A DNA stretch of 64,000 bases from assembly GCA_026125665.1 (NCBI GenBank), contig JAHCKS010000001.1:1-64000 (forward strand), written 5' to 3'. The DNA comes from Rubrivivax sp. GTDB taxonomy: Bacteria; Pseudomonadota; Gammaproteobacteria; Burkholderiales; Burkholderiaceae_C. The translations under genes were made by a program, and so were the position numbers. Positions 25,493 through 33,490 of the stretch are shown in pieces (position 1 is the first letter of the stretch; each line of letters starts with the position of its first letter). The notes below the pieces were generated by a model that did not search any database, had not been told where the DNA came from, and saw nothing but the letters and a program-made list of their open reading frames with translations.

Positions 25493-26479
25493 TCACTTGC
25501 CCATCATCGCCTTCAGGTCCCTGGTGAAGGCATCGACGTTGGACTTGTCGATCACCTTGCCCGGCACGATGATGATGCCGCTCTTCGGCACGCCGGACTT
25601 GTTGCCCTCGAGGTAGGAGGCCATCAGCTTCATGCCACGGTAGCCCCACTCGAAGGGCTGCTGCACGACGGTGCCGACGATCGTGCCCTCCTTGACGCCG
25701 CCCAGCGTGATGGGGTCCTCGTCGAAGCCGATGACCTTGATCTTGCCGAGCTTGCCCGTCTCCTTCAGCACCTCGTAGATGCGTGGCGTGTTGTAGGAGT
25801 AGAAGCCGACCATGCAGGCGATGTCGGGGTTGGCGGCGAGCGCGTCCTCGACGTTGCGCTTGGCGCGGCCCTGGTCGATCTCGTCGCCGCGCACGTCGAC
25901 GAGCTCGACCTTGGAGCCCTTGATCGTCGCGCGCACGCCTTCGATGCGCTCGCGCGCGTTGTCGGCACCGGGCAGGCCGACGAAGCCGATGCACTTGCCG
26001 CCCTGCGGCAGCGCCTTGAGCATCAGCTTGCCGGCGTCCTTGCCGAGCTCGACGTTGGACGAGCCGATGTAGCCCACGCGCCTGGACTGCGGCGCGTCGG
26101 AGTCGGTCGTGAACAGCAGCGTCTGGCTCGCCACCTTGTCCAGGCCGGCGGTCTGGTTCTTCGGGTCGACCGCGCTCACCATGATGCCGGCCGCGCCGGC
26201 GGCGACCAGGTCCTCCATCACGCGCTGCTGCGCCGCCGCGGCGGCCTGCTCGGGGTAGCGGAACTGCAGCGTGTACTTCGGCAGCTCGCCCTGCGCCTTC
26301 CTGACACCGGCCTCGGCGATCTTCCAGAAGTCCGAGGCGCCGTTGACGACGAACACCAGCGTCTTCTTCGGCTGCGCGGTGGCCACGCCGGCGGCACCGG
26401 CGGCGAGGGCGAGGGCCGCCGCGACGGCCAGGGCCAGGCGCGTGGCGGGAAGGGGCAGGGGACTCCAACGAATGCTCAT
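25493..26479 (-). CDS. Sugar ABC transporter substrate-binding protein (system 1)
   Basis: A 328-residue periplasmic binding protein with a signal peptide (hydrophobic RLALAVAAALALAAGAAG, cleavage likely after ATA). The mature part is a Peripla_BP_4-type fold: KTLVFVVNGASDFWKIAEAGV, IMVSAVDPKNQTAGLDK, GFVGLPGADNARERIEGV and GFDEDPITLGGVKEGTIVGTVVQQP. It is the first gene of the minus-strand operon 25493-20942. The ATG at 26477-26479 follows GAGGAG. A LacI-type operator-like palindrome sits 122 bp upstream. The ligand is probably a monosaccharide, most simply the substrate of the XylB-like dehydrogenase encoded downstream. Confidence 0.88.
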   Translation of the reverse strand: MSIRWSPLPLPATRLALAVAAALALAAGAAGVATAQPKKTLVFVVNGASDFWKIAEAGVRKAQGELPKYTLQFRYPEQAAAAAQQRVMEDLVAAGAAGIMVSAVDPKNQTAGLDKVASQTLLFTTDSDAPQSRRVGYIGSSNVELGKDAGKLMLKALPQGGKCIGFVGLPGADNARERIEGVRATIKGSKVELVDVRGDEIDQGRAKRNVEDALAANPDIACMVGFYSYNTPRIYEVLKETGKLGKIKVIGFDEDPITLGGVKEGTIVGTVVQQPFEWGYRGMKLMASYLEGNKSGVPKSGIIIVPGKVIDKSNVDAFTRDLKAMMGK

Positions 26480-26600
26480 GGCCAGGTTCTCCTCGACGAT
26501 GTCACGAGCAGGCGGCCCGCCTGCGAGGTGCACGAAGCCGGTCGGGGGGTGCCGTGGCGGGCGCCCGGCGGCCGACCGGGGACCCGATTGGGCCGCAGTT

Positions 26601-26617
26601 ATGAGGTGCGTACCTCA
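26601..26617. promoter_or_regulatory. LacI-type operator-like palindrome 1
   Basis: ATGAGGTGCGTACCTCA: 6-bp arms TGAGGT/ACCTCA around GCGT with a central CG, the usual design of LacI-family operators. It is identical to the site at 36461 except for the first base. It lies between the divergent system-1 operon and the operon starting at 26692. The regulator encoded at 37614 is the likely ligand because its own promoter carries a third copy. Confidence 0.75.
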
Positions 26618-26657
26618 GGATCTCTACCAATATGCGCAGCCTCACGGGTGGGGCCAA

Positions 26658-26674
26658 ATGAGGTTCGTACTTAA
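26658..26674. promoter_or_regulatory. LacI-type operator-like site 2 (degenerate)
   Basis: ATGAGGTTCGTACTTAA matches the palindrome at 26601 in 14 of 17 positions. It ends 17 bp before the ATG at 26692, so it would overlap the promoter or transcription start of the plus-strand sugar operon. With the site at 26601 it could allow binding to both operators across 57 bp. Confidence 0.6.
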
Positions 26675-26691
26675 GTCGCCCCATCGGTCCG

Positions 26692-27690
26692 ATGGAGTCC
26701 GCTTCCGACCCGCTGCTGCTCGTCACCGGCGCCACCGGCAAGGTGGGCCGGGCGTTCGTCGCTGCCTTCCTGCACGACGCGCGCTTCACCCGCTGGCGCG
26801 TGCGCGAGTTCAGGCACCTGCGCGGCGGACCCGAGCGTGCGCGTGTCGAGTCGGTCGTCGGTGCGATCCAGGACCGCGCGGCTGTTGCACGCGCGCTCGA
26901 AGGGGTGTCGCATGTCCTGCATCTCGCCACCAGCAAGGAGACGCCCGAAGACGCCATGGACGTGGCCGTGAAGGGCCTGTTCTGGCTGCTGGAAGGCTGC
27001 CGCTCGAGCCCGCACTTTCGCCAGTTCATCCTCGTCGGCGGCGACGCGGCCGTCGGCCACTTCCACTACCCGCATCCGGTGCCGGTGGTGGAGAGCCAGC
27101 CGCCGAGCGCCTACCCGGGGTGTTACGCGCTGTCGAAGGTGCTCGAGGAGACGATGCTGCAGCAGTACCAGATCCAGTACGGCCTGAACGGCTGCTGCCT
27201 GCGCGCGCCGTGGATCATGGAGAAGGACGACCTGCGCTACCACCTGAGCTTCGGCGAGGACGTCTTCGGTGCGCCGCGCTGGTGCGACCTCGTGGGCAGC
27301 GAGGTCGCGGCAGGGCACGCCGCGCGCGGCGCCGTGCCGGTGCTGCTGGACGCCGACGGTGCGCCGGTGCTGCGCAACTTCGTGCACGTGAAGGACCTCG
27401 TCGCGGCCATCCTCGCGGCCATCGACCATCCACGCGCGCGCCAGCAGCTGATGAACGTCGGCATGGACGAGCCGGTCGACTACGGCCGCCTCGGCGAGCA
27501 TCTGCGCCGGTCCCGGGGCTTGCCCGTGGTGCCGGTCCGCGCCGGGTTCCATTCGACCTGGCTGGACAACAGCAAGGCGAAGTTCCTGCTCGGCTGGCGC
27601 CCGCGCTACGACCTGGCGCGCCTCGCCGACGAGGCCTGGGAGTACCAGCGAAGCGCGGAGGATCCGCGCCGCGTCTGGTATCCGGGCTGA
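26692..27690 (+). CDS. NAD-dependent epimerase/dehydratase family protein (extended SDR)
   Basis: A 332-residue extended SDR: cofactor loop TGATGKVGRAF at the N-terminus, HLATS strand, LVGGDAAVGH with the catalytic Ser position replaced by Gly/Asp, and CYALSK supplying Tyr and Lys. The C-terminal part has NFVHVKDLVAAILAAI, typical of sugar-nucleotide epimerases and aldose or uronate dehydrogenases. It heads an operon of a CUT2 transporter and a lactonase, which favours a role on the free imported sugar or sugar acid rather than on a nucleotide sugar. The ATG has no obvious Shine-Dalgarno, and an operator-like site lies 17 bp upstream, so a very short leader is likely. Confidence 0.8.
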   Translation: MESASDPLLLVTGATGKVGRAFVAAFLHDARFTRWRVREFRHLRGGPERARVESVVGAIQDRAAVARALEGVSHVLHLATSKETPEDAMDVAVKGLFWLLEGCRSSPHFRQFILVGGDAAVGHFHYPHPVPVVESQPPSAYPGCYALSKVLEETMLQQYQIQYGLNGCCLRAPWIMEKDDLRYHLSFGEDVFGAPRWCDLVGSEVAAGHAARGAVPVLLDADGAPVLRNFVHVKDLVAAILAAIDHPRARQQLMNVGMDEPVDYGRLGEHLRRSRGLPVVPVRAGFHSTWLDNSKAKFLLGWRPRYDLARLADEAWEYQRSAEDPRRVWYPG

Positions 27691-27801
27691 CCGCACCCCG
27701 GGGCCGAACGCGCCCGGGCACGACATGGCAATGCCTGCGCGCGCGATGCGCCCGGCCCCTGCGGCGGCTGCACCGCCGTGTTCACCCCCGAAGGAGACCG
27801 C

Positions 27802-28920
27802 ATGAAACGCTCCCAAGCCCTGTTTGCCCTGGCCGGGCTCGTGGCCGCCGGCACCGCGCTGGGCGCCCCGCCGAAGGTCGTCACGGCGGCGGTCGCCGAG
27901 CCCGGCTGCTTCGTGCCCTGGTCGGCCGGCACGAAGTCGTTCCAGTACCCGGCCAAGAAGGGCCCGTACCGCATCGCGCTGGCCAACGGCTACATCGCCA
28001 ACACCTGGCGCATCCAGATGATCAAGACGGCCAAGGCCTATGCCGCGCAGCCCTCGGTCGCCGCCAAGCTGAAGGAGTTCAAGGTCGTCTCCACCGGCGA
28101 GGACGTGGCCGCGCAGATCGCCGCCATCAACAACTTCATCGACTCCGGCTACGACGCGATCGTCGTCAACGCGCAGAATCCCGCCGCCTTCAAGCCGGTG
28201 ATCAAGCGCGCCAACGACGCCGGCGTGGTGCTGGTGGCCTTCGACAACATCCTCGACACCGAAGAGGCCATCAACGTCAACGTCGATCAGAAGGGCCTGG
28301 GCATGTACTGGGCCGAGTGGCTCGTCAAGCACCTGCCCAACGGCGGCAAGGTGCTCGAGGTGCGCGGCGTGTCGGGCACCTCGGTCGACCGCGACCGCCA
28401 CGAGGGCATCCACGAGGTGTTCAGGAAGAGCGGCAAGATGTGGGACGTGGTCGAGGTGATCGGCAAGTGGGACGACCCGACGGCGCAGAAGGTCACCGCC
28501 GACGCGATCGCCGTGCACAAGAAGTTCGACGCCATCACGGCGCAAGGCGGCGACACCGGTGTCGTGCAGGCGATGCTCGATGCCAGGCATCCGTTCGTGC
28601 CCTTCGGCGGCGAGACGGAAAACGGCTTTCGCAAGTTCTGCGCGAAGTACGGCGCGCAGGGCCTGAAGTGCGCCTCGGCCGGCACCGGACCGGCGCAGGT
28701 GGCGGTGGCATTGAAGGTGGCGATCGCGGCGCTGGAGGGCAAGGTGCTGCCGCAGGCCATCAAGCTGCCGCTGGCCAAGGCGGAGCACCCGAACCTGAAG
28801 GACGGCACCGACTTCTACGCCGGGCAATCGGACAACTTCTTCGTCGGCAACTCCTTTCCCACCTGCGGCATCAACTTCTCCGCGCAGGAGATCATGGGCC
28901 AGACCGAAGCCAACAAGTAA
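27802..28920 (+). CDS. Sugar ABC transporter substrate-binding protein (system 2)
   Basis: A 372-residue binding protein starting at ATG 27802 after AAGGAG. It has a signal peptide (FALAGLVAAGTALGAP). The mature region has ANGYIANTWRIQMIKTAKAYA, DSGYDAIVVNAQNPAAFKPVIKRANDAGV, GVSGTSVDRDRHEG and an aromatic-rich C-terminus. This is the variant of Peripla_BP_4 proteins common in Burkholderiales sugar systems, longer than RbsB by about 60 residues. It lies 111 bp after the epimerase and 45 bp before its ATPase. The ligand is unknown; the operon also encodes a lactonase, so an aldose or aldonolactone is likely. Confidence 0.87.
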   Translation: MKRSQALFALAGLVAAGTALGAPPKVVTAAVAEPGCFVPWSAGTKSFQYPAKKGPYRIALANGYIANTWRIQMIKTAKAYAAQPSVAAKLKEFKVVSTGEDVAAQIAAINNFIDSGYDAIVVNAQNPAAFKPVIKRANDAGVVLVAFDNILDTEEAINVNVDQKGLGMYWAEWLVKHLPNGGKVLEVRGVSGTSVDRDRHEGIHEVFRKSGKMWDVVEVIGKWDDPTAQKVTADAIAVHKKFDAITAQGGDTGVVQAMLDARHPFVPFGGETENGFRKFCAKYGAQGLKCASAGTGPAQVAVALKVAIAALEGKVLPQAIKLPLAKAEHPNLKDGTDFYAGQSDNFFVGNSFPTCGINFSAQEIMGQTEANK

Positions 28921-28965
28921 CCCGACAGCCCGCCGCGCGCACCGCCGCCGAACCGGGACTCGCCC

Positions 28966-30516
28966 ATGAGCCTGTTCTCGATGCAGGGCATCAGCAAGCG
29001 CTACGGCGGCGTGCACGCGCTGCAGGGAGCCGACCTCGCCGTCGAGGCCGGACGCATCCACGCGGTGCTCGGCGAGAACGGCGCCGGCAAGTCCACGCTG
29101 ATCAAGATCATGGCCGGCGTGGTGGCCCCGGACGAAGGCCGCATGCTGCTCGACGGCCGGCCGGTGTCGTTCGCTTCGCCCGCCGCGGCGGGCGCGGCGG
29201 GCATCGTGTGCATCTTCCAGGAGCTGTCGCTGATTCCCGACCTCTCGGTGGCGGACAACATCGGCATCAGCCGTCCGCCGCGCCTGCTCGGACCTCTTGG
29301 CCTCATCGACCGCAAGGCACAGCGGCGCCTCGCCGAGGAAGCACTGGCGCGCGCCGGGGCCGAGGACATCCATCCGCTGGCCCTCGTCAAGGACCTGTCG
29401 CTCTCGCGCCGCCAGATGGTCGAGATCGCCAAGGCGCTGGCGCGCCGGCCGCGCATCCTCATCCTCGACGAGGCCACGTCGGCGCTGACCGCCGCCGACG
29501 TGACGCGCATCACCGCCGTGCTCAAGCGCCTGCGCGCCGAGGGCCTGGCGCTCGTCTACATCTCGCACCGCATGCACGAGATCGCCGAGCTGGCCGACGA
29601 GTGCACGGTGTTCCGCAACGGCCGCAGCGTCGCCAGCTACGCCGCCGGCACGAAGACCGACCAGGAAGTGGTCGAGCTGATGATCGGCCGCGACTACACA
29701 CAGGCCTTCCCGCCGAAGTCGAACACCTCGCGCGCCGCCGGCGCGGTGCCGCGGCTGGAAGCGCGCGGGCTTTCGTGGGACGGACGCCTCGACGACATCT
29801 CGCTCAGGGTGCACGCCGGCGAGGTCGTCGGCCTCGGCGGCCTCGACGGCCAGGGCCAGCGCGAGCTGTTGCTGGCGTTGTTCGGCGTGCTGCGCGGCAC
29901 GACCGGCGAGCTGCTCGTCGACGGCAAGGCCGTGCGCATCGGCGGCCCGGGCGCGGCGAAGCGGCCCGGGATCGGCATGGCGCTGATCCCCGAGGACCGC
30001 AAGACCGAAGGGCTGATGCTGCCGATGTCGGTGGGCGAGAACCTGTCGTTCGCCGCACTCACGCAACTGTCACGCTTCGGCATCGTCGATCGTGCCGCCG
30101 AGAAGACCGCCATCGAGCTCGTGATGCGGCAGCTCGCCGTGCGCAGCGAGGGCACGGCGCCGCCGGCGGGTTCGCTCTCCGGCGGCAACCAGCAGAAGCT
30201 CGTCATCGGCAAGTGGCTGCTGACCGCGCCGCGCATCATCCTGCTCAACGACCCCACGCGCGGCATCGACGTCGGCACCAAGCAGGAGCTGTATCAGCTG
30301 TTGCGACGCTTGGCCGACGACGGTGCCGCCATCCTGCTCTACTCCACCGACTACGACGAGCTCATCGGCTGCTGCGACCGCGTGCTCGTGATGGTCGAGG
30401 GCGCCGTCCGGCGCGAGCTCGTCGGCGACGAGATCACCGAGCACGCGCTCGTCAGCAGTGCGTTGAACATCGCGGCGGCACCGGCCGGCCCTGGCGCCAC
30501 GAGGGCGGCGGCATGA
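28966..30516 (+). CDS. CUT2-type sugar ABC transporter ATPase, two NBDs (system 2)
   Basis: A 516-residue double-NBD ATPase. NBD1: GENGAGKSTLIKIM, LSLSRRQMVEIAKALA, ILILDEATSALT. NBD2: GGLDGQGQRELLLALFG (degenerate P-loop), LSGGNQQKLVIGKWLL and IILLNDPTRGIDVGTK, in which the Walker B Asp-Glu pair reads Asn-Asp. The Asn for Asp change is uncommon but occurs in some paralogues, and the first NBD is intact. It drives uptake of the sugar bound by the protein at 27802. Its stop overlaps the next permease start (ATGA). Confidence 0.9.
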   Translation: MSLFSMQGISKRYGGVHALQGADLAVEAGRIHAVLGENGAGKSTLIKIMAGVVAPDEGRMLLDGRPVSFASPAAAGAAGIVCIFQELSLIPDLSVADNIGISRPPRLLGPLGLIDRKAQRRLAEEALARAGAEDIHPLALVKDLSLSRRQMVEIAKALARRPRILILDEATSALTAADVTRITAVLKRLRAEGLALVYISHRMHEIAELADECTVFRNGRSVASYAAGTKTDQEVVELMIGRDYTQAFPPKSNTSRAAGAVPRLEARGLSWDGRLDDISLRVHAGEVVGLGGLDGQGQRELLLALFGVLRGTTGELLVDGKAVRIGGPGAAKRPGIGMALIPEDRKTEGLMLPMSVGENLSFAALTQLSRFGIVDRAAEKTAIELVMRQLAVRSEGTAPPAGSLSGGNQQKLVIGKWLLTAPRIILLNDPTRGIDVGTKQELYQLLRRLADDGAAILLYSTDYDELIGCCDRVLVMVEGAVRRELVGDEITEHALVSSALNIAAAPAGPGATRAAA

Positions 30517-31499
30517 CACGGGGCGACTGGCCCTACCGCCTGCGCGAGCACCGCGGCACGCTGCTGGCGCTGGCGGCCTTCCTCGTGATGTTCACGATCT
30601 ACGCCTCCAACCACCCGGCCGGGCTCACGGCCAACGTCGCCAACACCGCCGCCAACAAGGGCGTGCTGCTGGCCATCGTGGCGATGGCGCAGACGCTCGT
30701 CGTGCTCACGTCGGGCATCGACCTCTCGGTGGGCATGGTGCTGGTGCTGGCCAATTGCCTCGCCTCGACCATCGTCGTCGGCTCGCCGCTGCAGGTGGCG
30801 CTCGGCACCGTGGGCGTGCTCGCCGCCGGGGCGCTGTGCGGCGCGATCAACGGCCTCATCGTCATCTTCGGCCGGCTGCAGCCCATCGTCACGACGATCG
30901 CCACCGGTGCCGTCTACTACGGCGTCGCGCTGGCGCTGCGGCCGGTGCCCGGCGGCGACATCGACGGCACGCTCGGCAATGCGCTCACCGGCAAGCTTGC
31001 GGGCTGGCTGCCGGCGAGCCTGGTGCTGCTGCTCGCGCTGGTCCTCTTCGTCTGGGTGCCCTTTCGCCGCTCGGAGGTGGGGCGCGCCGCCTACGCCATC
31101 GGCTCGGCCGAGGTGGCCGCGTACATGTCGGGCGTGCCGATCCGGCGCGCCAGGTTCATGGCCTACACGCTCTCGGGCCTGCTGGCTGCCGTGGCCGGCC
31201 TCTTCCTCACGTGTGTGACGTCGTCGGGGGAAGCATCGGCGGCCAACGGCAACACCTACACGCTGTATTCGATCGCCGCGGTGGTGCTCGGCGGCGTGTC
31301 GCTCTTCGGCGGCTCGGGCAGCGCCATCGGCGCGATCTTCGGCGCGTTGATGTTCCGCACCATCGGCGACCTGCTGTTCGTGTTCGACCTCGAGCCGCTG
31401 TGGCAGCCGTTGTTCCAGGGCCTGGTGCTGGCGGCGGCGGTGTGCCTCGGCGCCTGGCGCCTGCTGCGCGTGCGCAACCGGCTCGACCTGTATGGCTGA
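30513..31499 (+). CDS. CUT2-type sugar ABC transporter permease (system 2, first)
   Basis: A 328-residue membrane protein with about nine to ten hydrophobic segments. It has the RbsC signature block TLVVLTSGIDLSVGMVLVLANC, GRAAYAIGSAEVAAYMSGVPI and VVLGGVSLFGGSGSAIGAIFGA. Its ATG overlaps the ATPase stop and its own stop overlaps the second permease by 8 bp. This operon thus carries two different permeases, so a heterodimeric channel is likely rather than the homodimer of ribose-type systems. Confidence 0.87.
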   Translation: MTRGDWPYRLREHRGTLLALAAFLVMFTIYASNHPAGLTANVANTAANKGVLLAIVAMAQTLVVLTSGIDLSVGMVLVLANCLASTIVVGSPLQVALGTVGVLAAGALCGAINGLIVIFGRLQPIVTTIATGAVYYGVALALRPVPGGDIDGTLGNALTGKLAGWLPASLVLLLALVLFVWVPFRRSEVGRAAYAIGSAEVAAYMSGVPIRRARFMAYTLSGLLAAVAGLFLTCVTSSGEASAANGNTYTLYSIAAVVLGGVSLFGGSGSAIGAIFGALMFRTIGDLLFVFDLEPLWQPLFQGLVLAAAVCLGAWRLLRVRNRLDLYG

Positions 31500-32538
31500 G
31501 GCCACCACACCGGCCGCGCCGGCAGCGCCTGCCGTGACTGCCGCACCTGTGGCGCCGCCGCCCGCCCCGGCCGCCCGCTCCCCGTGGGAGCCGCTGCTGC
31601 GCCACATCGACGGGCCGACGCTCGCCGCCTTCGCCTGCGTCATCGGGCTGCTGCTGGTGGGCAGCCTGTACTCGCGCAGCTTCCTCTCGGCCGAGTACCT
31701 GCTGCAGCAGCTGAAGGTGGCGGCCTTCCTCGGTGTCATCGCCACCGGCGCGATGATCGTCATCCTGCTCGGGCACATCGACCTCTCGGTGCCCTGGGTG
31801 GTCGCGGTGGGCGGGATGATGGCCACCGCCGCCACGGCCTGGGGCCCCGTCGGCCAGGCCCTGGCGATTCCGTTCGGTGTCGGCTGCGGCGTGCTGCTGG
31901 GGCTGCTCAACGGCGCGGGCGTGGCCTGGCTGCGCCTGCCCTCGATGGTGGTGACGCTGGCCGTCAACGCCGTGGCCCAGGGCCTGATGGTCGTGCACAC
32001 CGGCGGCTTCTCGCCGCAGGACGCTGCCTCGCCGGCGATGCGCACGCTCGCCACCGGGCAGTCCGCGTTCGGCATCCCGAACGCGCTCCTGGTGTGGGGC
32101 GTCATCGGCGTCGCGGCCGTGTGGCTGCTCACCCGCACGGTGTTCGGGCGCACCGTGTACGCCATCGGCAACCGCGAGCGTGCGGCCTACCTGTCGGGCG
32201 CGCCCACGCAGGCGGTGGTGCTCACGGCATTCGCGCTGGCCGGTGGCCTCTCGGCGTTCGGCGGCGTGCTGCTGGCGGGCTACGCGAGCAAGGCGGCGCA
32301 GGCGATGGGCGACCCCTACCTGCTGCCTGCGATCGCCGCCGTCGTGCTCGGCGGCACGTCCATCCTCGGCGGGCGCGGCAAGTACCTCGGCACCGTGGCG
32401 GGGGTGATCCTCGTCACGCTGCTGCAGTCCATCCTGTCGGTGATGCAGATCGAGGAGTACGCGCGCCACATGATCTACGGGGCCGTGATCATCATGATGC
32501 TGCTGGTGTACGGGCGCGGGCGGCGCCTGTCGGAGTGA
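31492..32538 (+). CDS. CUT2-type sugar ABC transporter permease (system 2, second)
   Basis: A 348-residue permease with an Ala/Pro-rich cytoplasmic N-terminus (~35 residues) and about ten membrane segments. The conserved blocks are GAMIVILLGHIDLSVPWVVAVGG, GRTVYAIGNRERAAYLSGAP and AAVVLGGTSILGGRGKYLGTVAG. The usual SGGIDLS is GHIDLS, which is tolerated in this family. It overlaps the first permease gene by 8 bp and is followed after 10 bp by the lactonase, so uptake and hydrolysis are coupled at the transcript level. It probably pairs with the preceding permease. Confidence 0.86.
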   Translation: MAEATTPAAPAAPAVTAAPVAPPPAPAARSPWEPLLRHIDGPTLAAFACVIGLLLVGSLYSRSFLSAEYLLQQLKVAAFLGVIATGAMIVILLGHIDLSVPWVVAVGGMMATAATAWGPVGQALAIPFGVGCGVLLGLLNGAGVAWLRLPSMVVTLAVNAVAQGLMVVHTGGFSPQDAASPAMRTLATGQSAFGIPNALLVWGVIGVAAVWLLTRTVFGRTVYAIGNRERAAYLSGAPTQAVVLTAFALAGGLSAFGGVLLAGYASKAAQAMGDPYLLPAIAAVVLGGTSILGGRGKYLGTVAGVILVTLLQSILSVMQIEEYARHMIYGAVIIMMLLVYGRGRRLSE

Positions 32539-32548
32539 GGGAAGCGAC

Positions 32549-33478
32549 GTGGCCATCGAGTTGACGGCGAGCTTCGAGGTGGTCGACCGGCGCTTCCGCG
32601 CGCTGGCGTTCCCGAACGTGCACCTGGAGAAGCTGTACACGGGCTGCCGCTGGGCCGAAGGGCCGGCCTGGTTCGCCGCGGGGCGCTACCTCGTGTGGTC
32701 GGACATCCCGAACGACCGCATGCTGCGCTGGGACGACACCGACGGCTCGGTGTCGGTGTTCCGCCAGCCGGCGATGAACACCAACGGCCACACCGTCGAC
32801 CGCGAGGGCCGCCTCGTGAGCTGCGAGCACCGCGGCCGCTGCATCTCGCGCACCGGCTTCGACGGGCGGCGTGAGGTGCTGGCCGAACGCTACCAGGGGC
32901 GGCGCTTCAACTCGCCGAACGACGTGGTCGTCAAGTCCGACGGCAGCATCTGGTTCACCGACCCGAGCTACGGCATCGACAGCGACTACGAAGGCGACGC
33001 CGCCGCCGGCGAGATCGGCGGGAGCCACGTCTACCGGCTCGACCCGGCCAGCGGCCGCGTCGACATCGTCGCCGACGACTTCGTGCAGCCCAACGGCCTG
33101 GCCTTCTCGCCCGACGAGGCGCTGCTGTACCTCGTCGACACCGGCCTCACGCACCGCGCCGACGGGCCGCACCACGTGCGCCGCTTCGCCGTCGCGCCGG
33201 ACGGGCGCAGCCTGTCGGGCGGCGAGGTTTTCGCGACCTGCCCGGCCGGCCTCTACGACGGCCTGCGCGTCGACGCGGCCGGCCACCTGTGGCTCTCGGC
33301 CGGTGACGGCGTGCACTGCCACGCCCCCGACGGCACGCTGCTCGGCAGGATCCGCGTTCCCGAGACGGTGGCCAACCTGTGCTTCGGCGGCGCCAAGCTG
33401 AACCGCCTGTTCATCTGCGCCACGACCTCGTTGTACGCGGTGTACCTGAACACGCGCGCCGCGCCGCGCGGGCGGTAG
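32549..33478 (+). CDS. SMP-30/gluconolactonase-family sugar lactonase
   Basis: A 309-residue six-bladed beta-propeller enzyme. The metal ligands expected of SMP-30 lactonases can be placed: Glu in GCRWAEGPAWF, Asn in FNSPNDVVVKSDGSIWFTDPSYG, a second Asn in QPNGLAFSPDE, and Asp in YDGLRVDAAGHLWLS. It hydrolyses sugar 1,5- or 1,4-lactones to aldonates in the cytosol (no signal peptide). The GTG at 32549 follows GAGGGAAG and lies 10 bp after the permease stop. It is the natural next step after the XylB-like dehydrogenase at 22024, which belongs to a separate operon carrying the same type of operator. Confidence 0.87.
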   Translation: MAIELTASFEVVDRRFRALAFPNVHLEKLYTGCRWAEGPAWFAAGRYLVWSDIPNDRMLRWDDTDGSVSVFRQPAMNTNGHTVDREGRLVSCEHRGRCISRTGFDGRREVLAERYQGRRFNSPNDVVVKSDGSIWFTDPSYGIDSDYEGDAAAGEIGGSHVYRLDPASGRVDIVADDFVQPNGLAFSPDEALLYLVDTGLTHRADGPHHVRRFAVAPDGRSLSGGEVFATCPAGLYDGLRVDAAGHLWLSAGDGVHCHAPDGTLLGRIRVPETVANLCFGGAKLNRLFICATTSLYAVYLNTRAAPRGR

Positions 33479-33490
33479 CCGCTCGCCTGC

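Noticed and set aside
26271-31499. A 1742-residue plus-strand open frame spanning the sugar operon
   Set aside because: It runs out of frame through the epimerase, binding-protein and ATPase genes and is in frame only with the first permease; it is a GC artefact.
30513-32538. Two consecutive permease genes as a possible recent duplication
   Set aside because: The proteins differ in length and in most residues outside family motifs, so they are ancient paralogues forming a heterodimer, as in other CUT2 operons.
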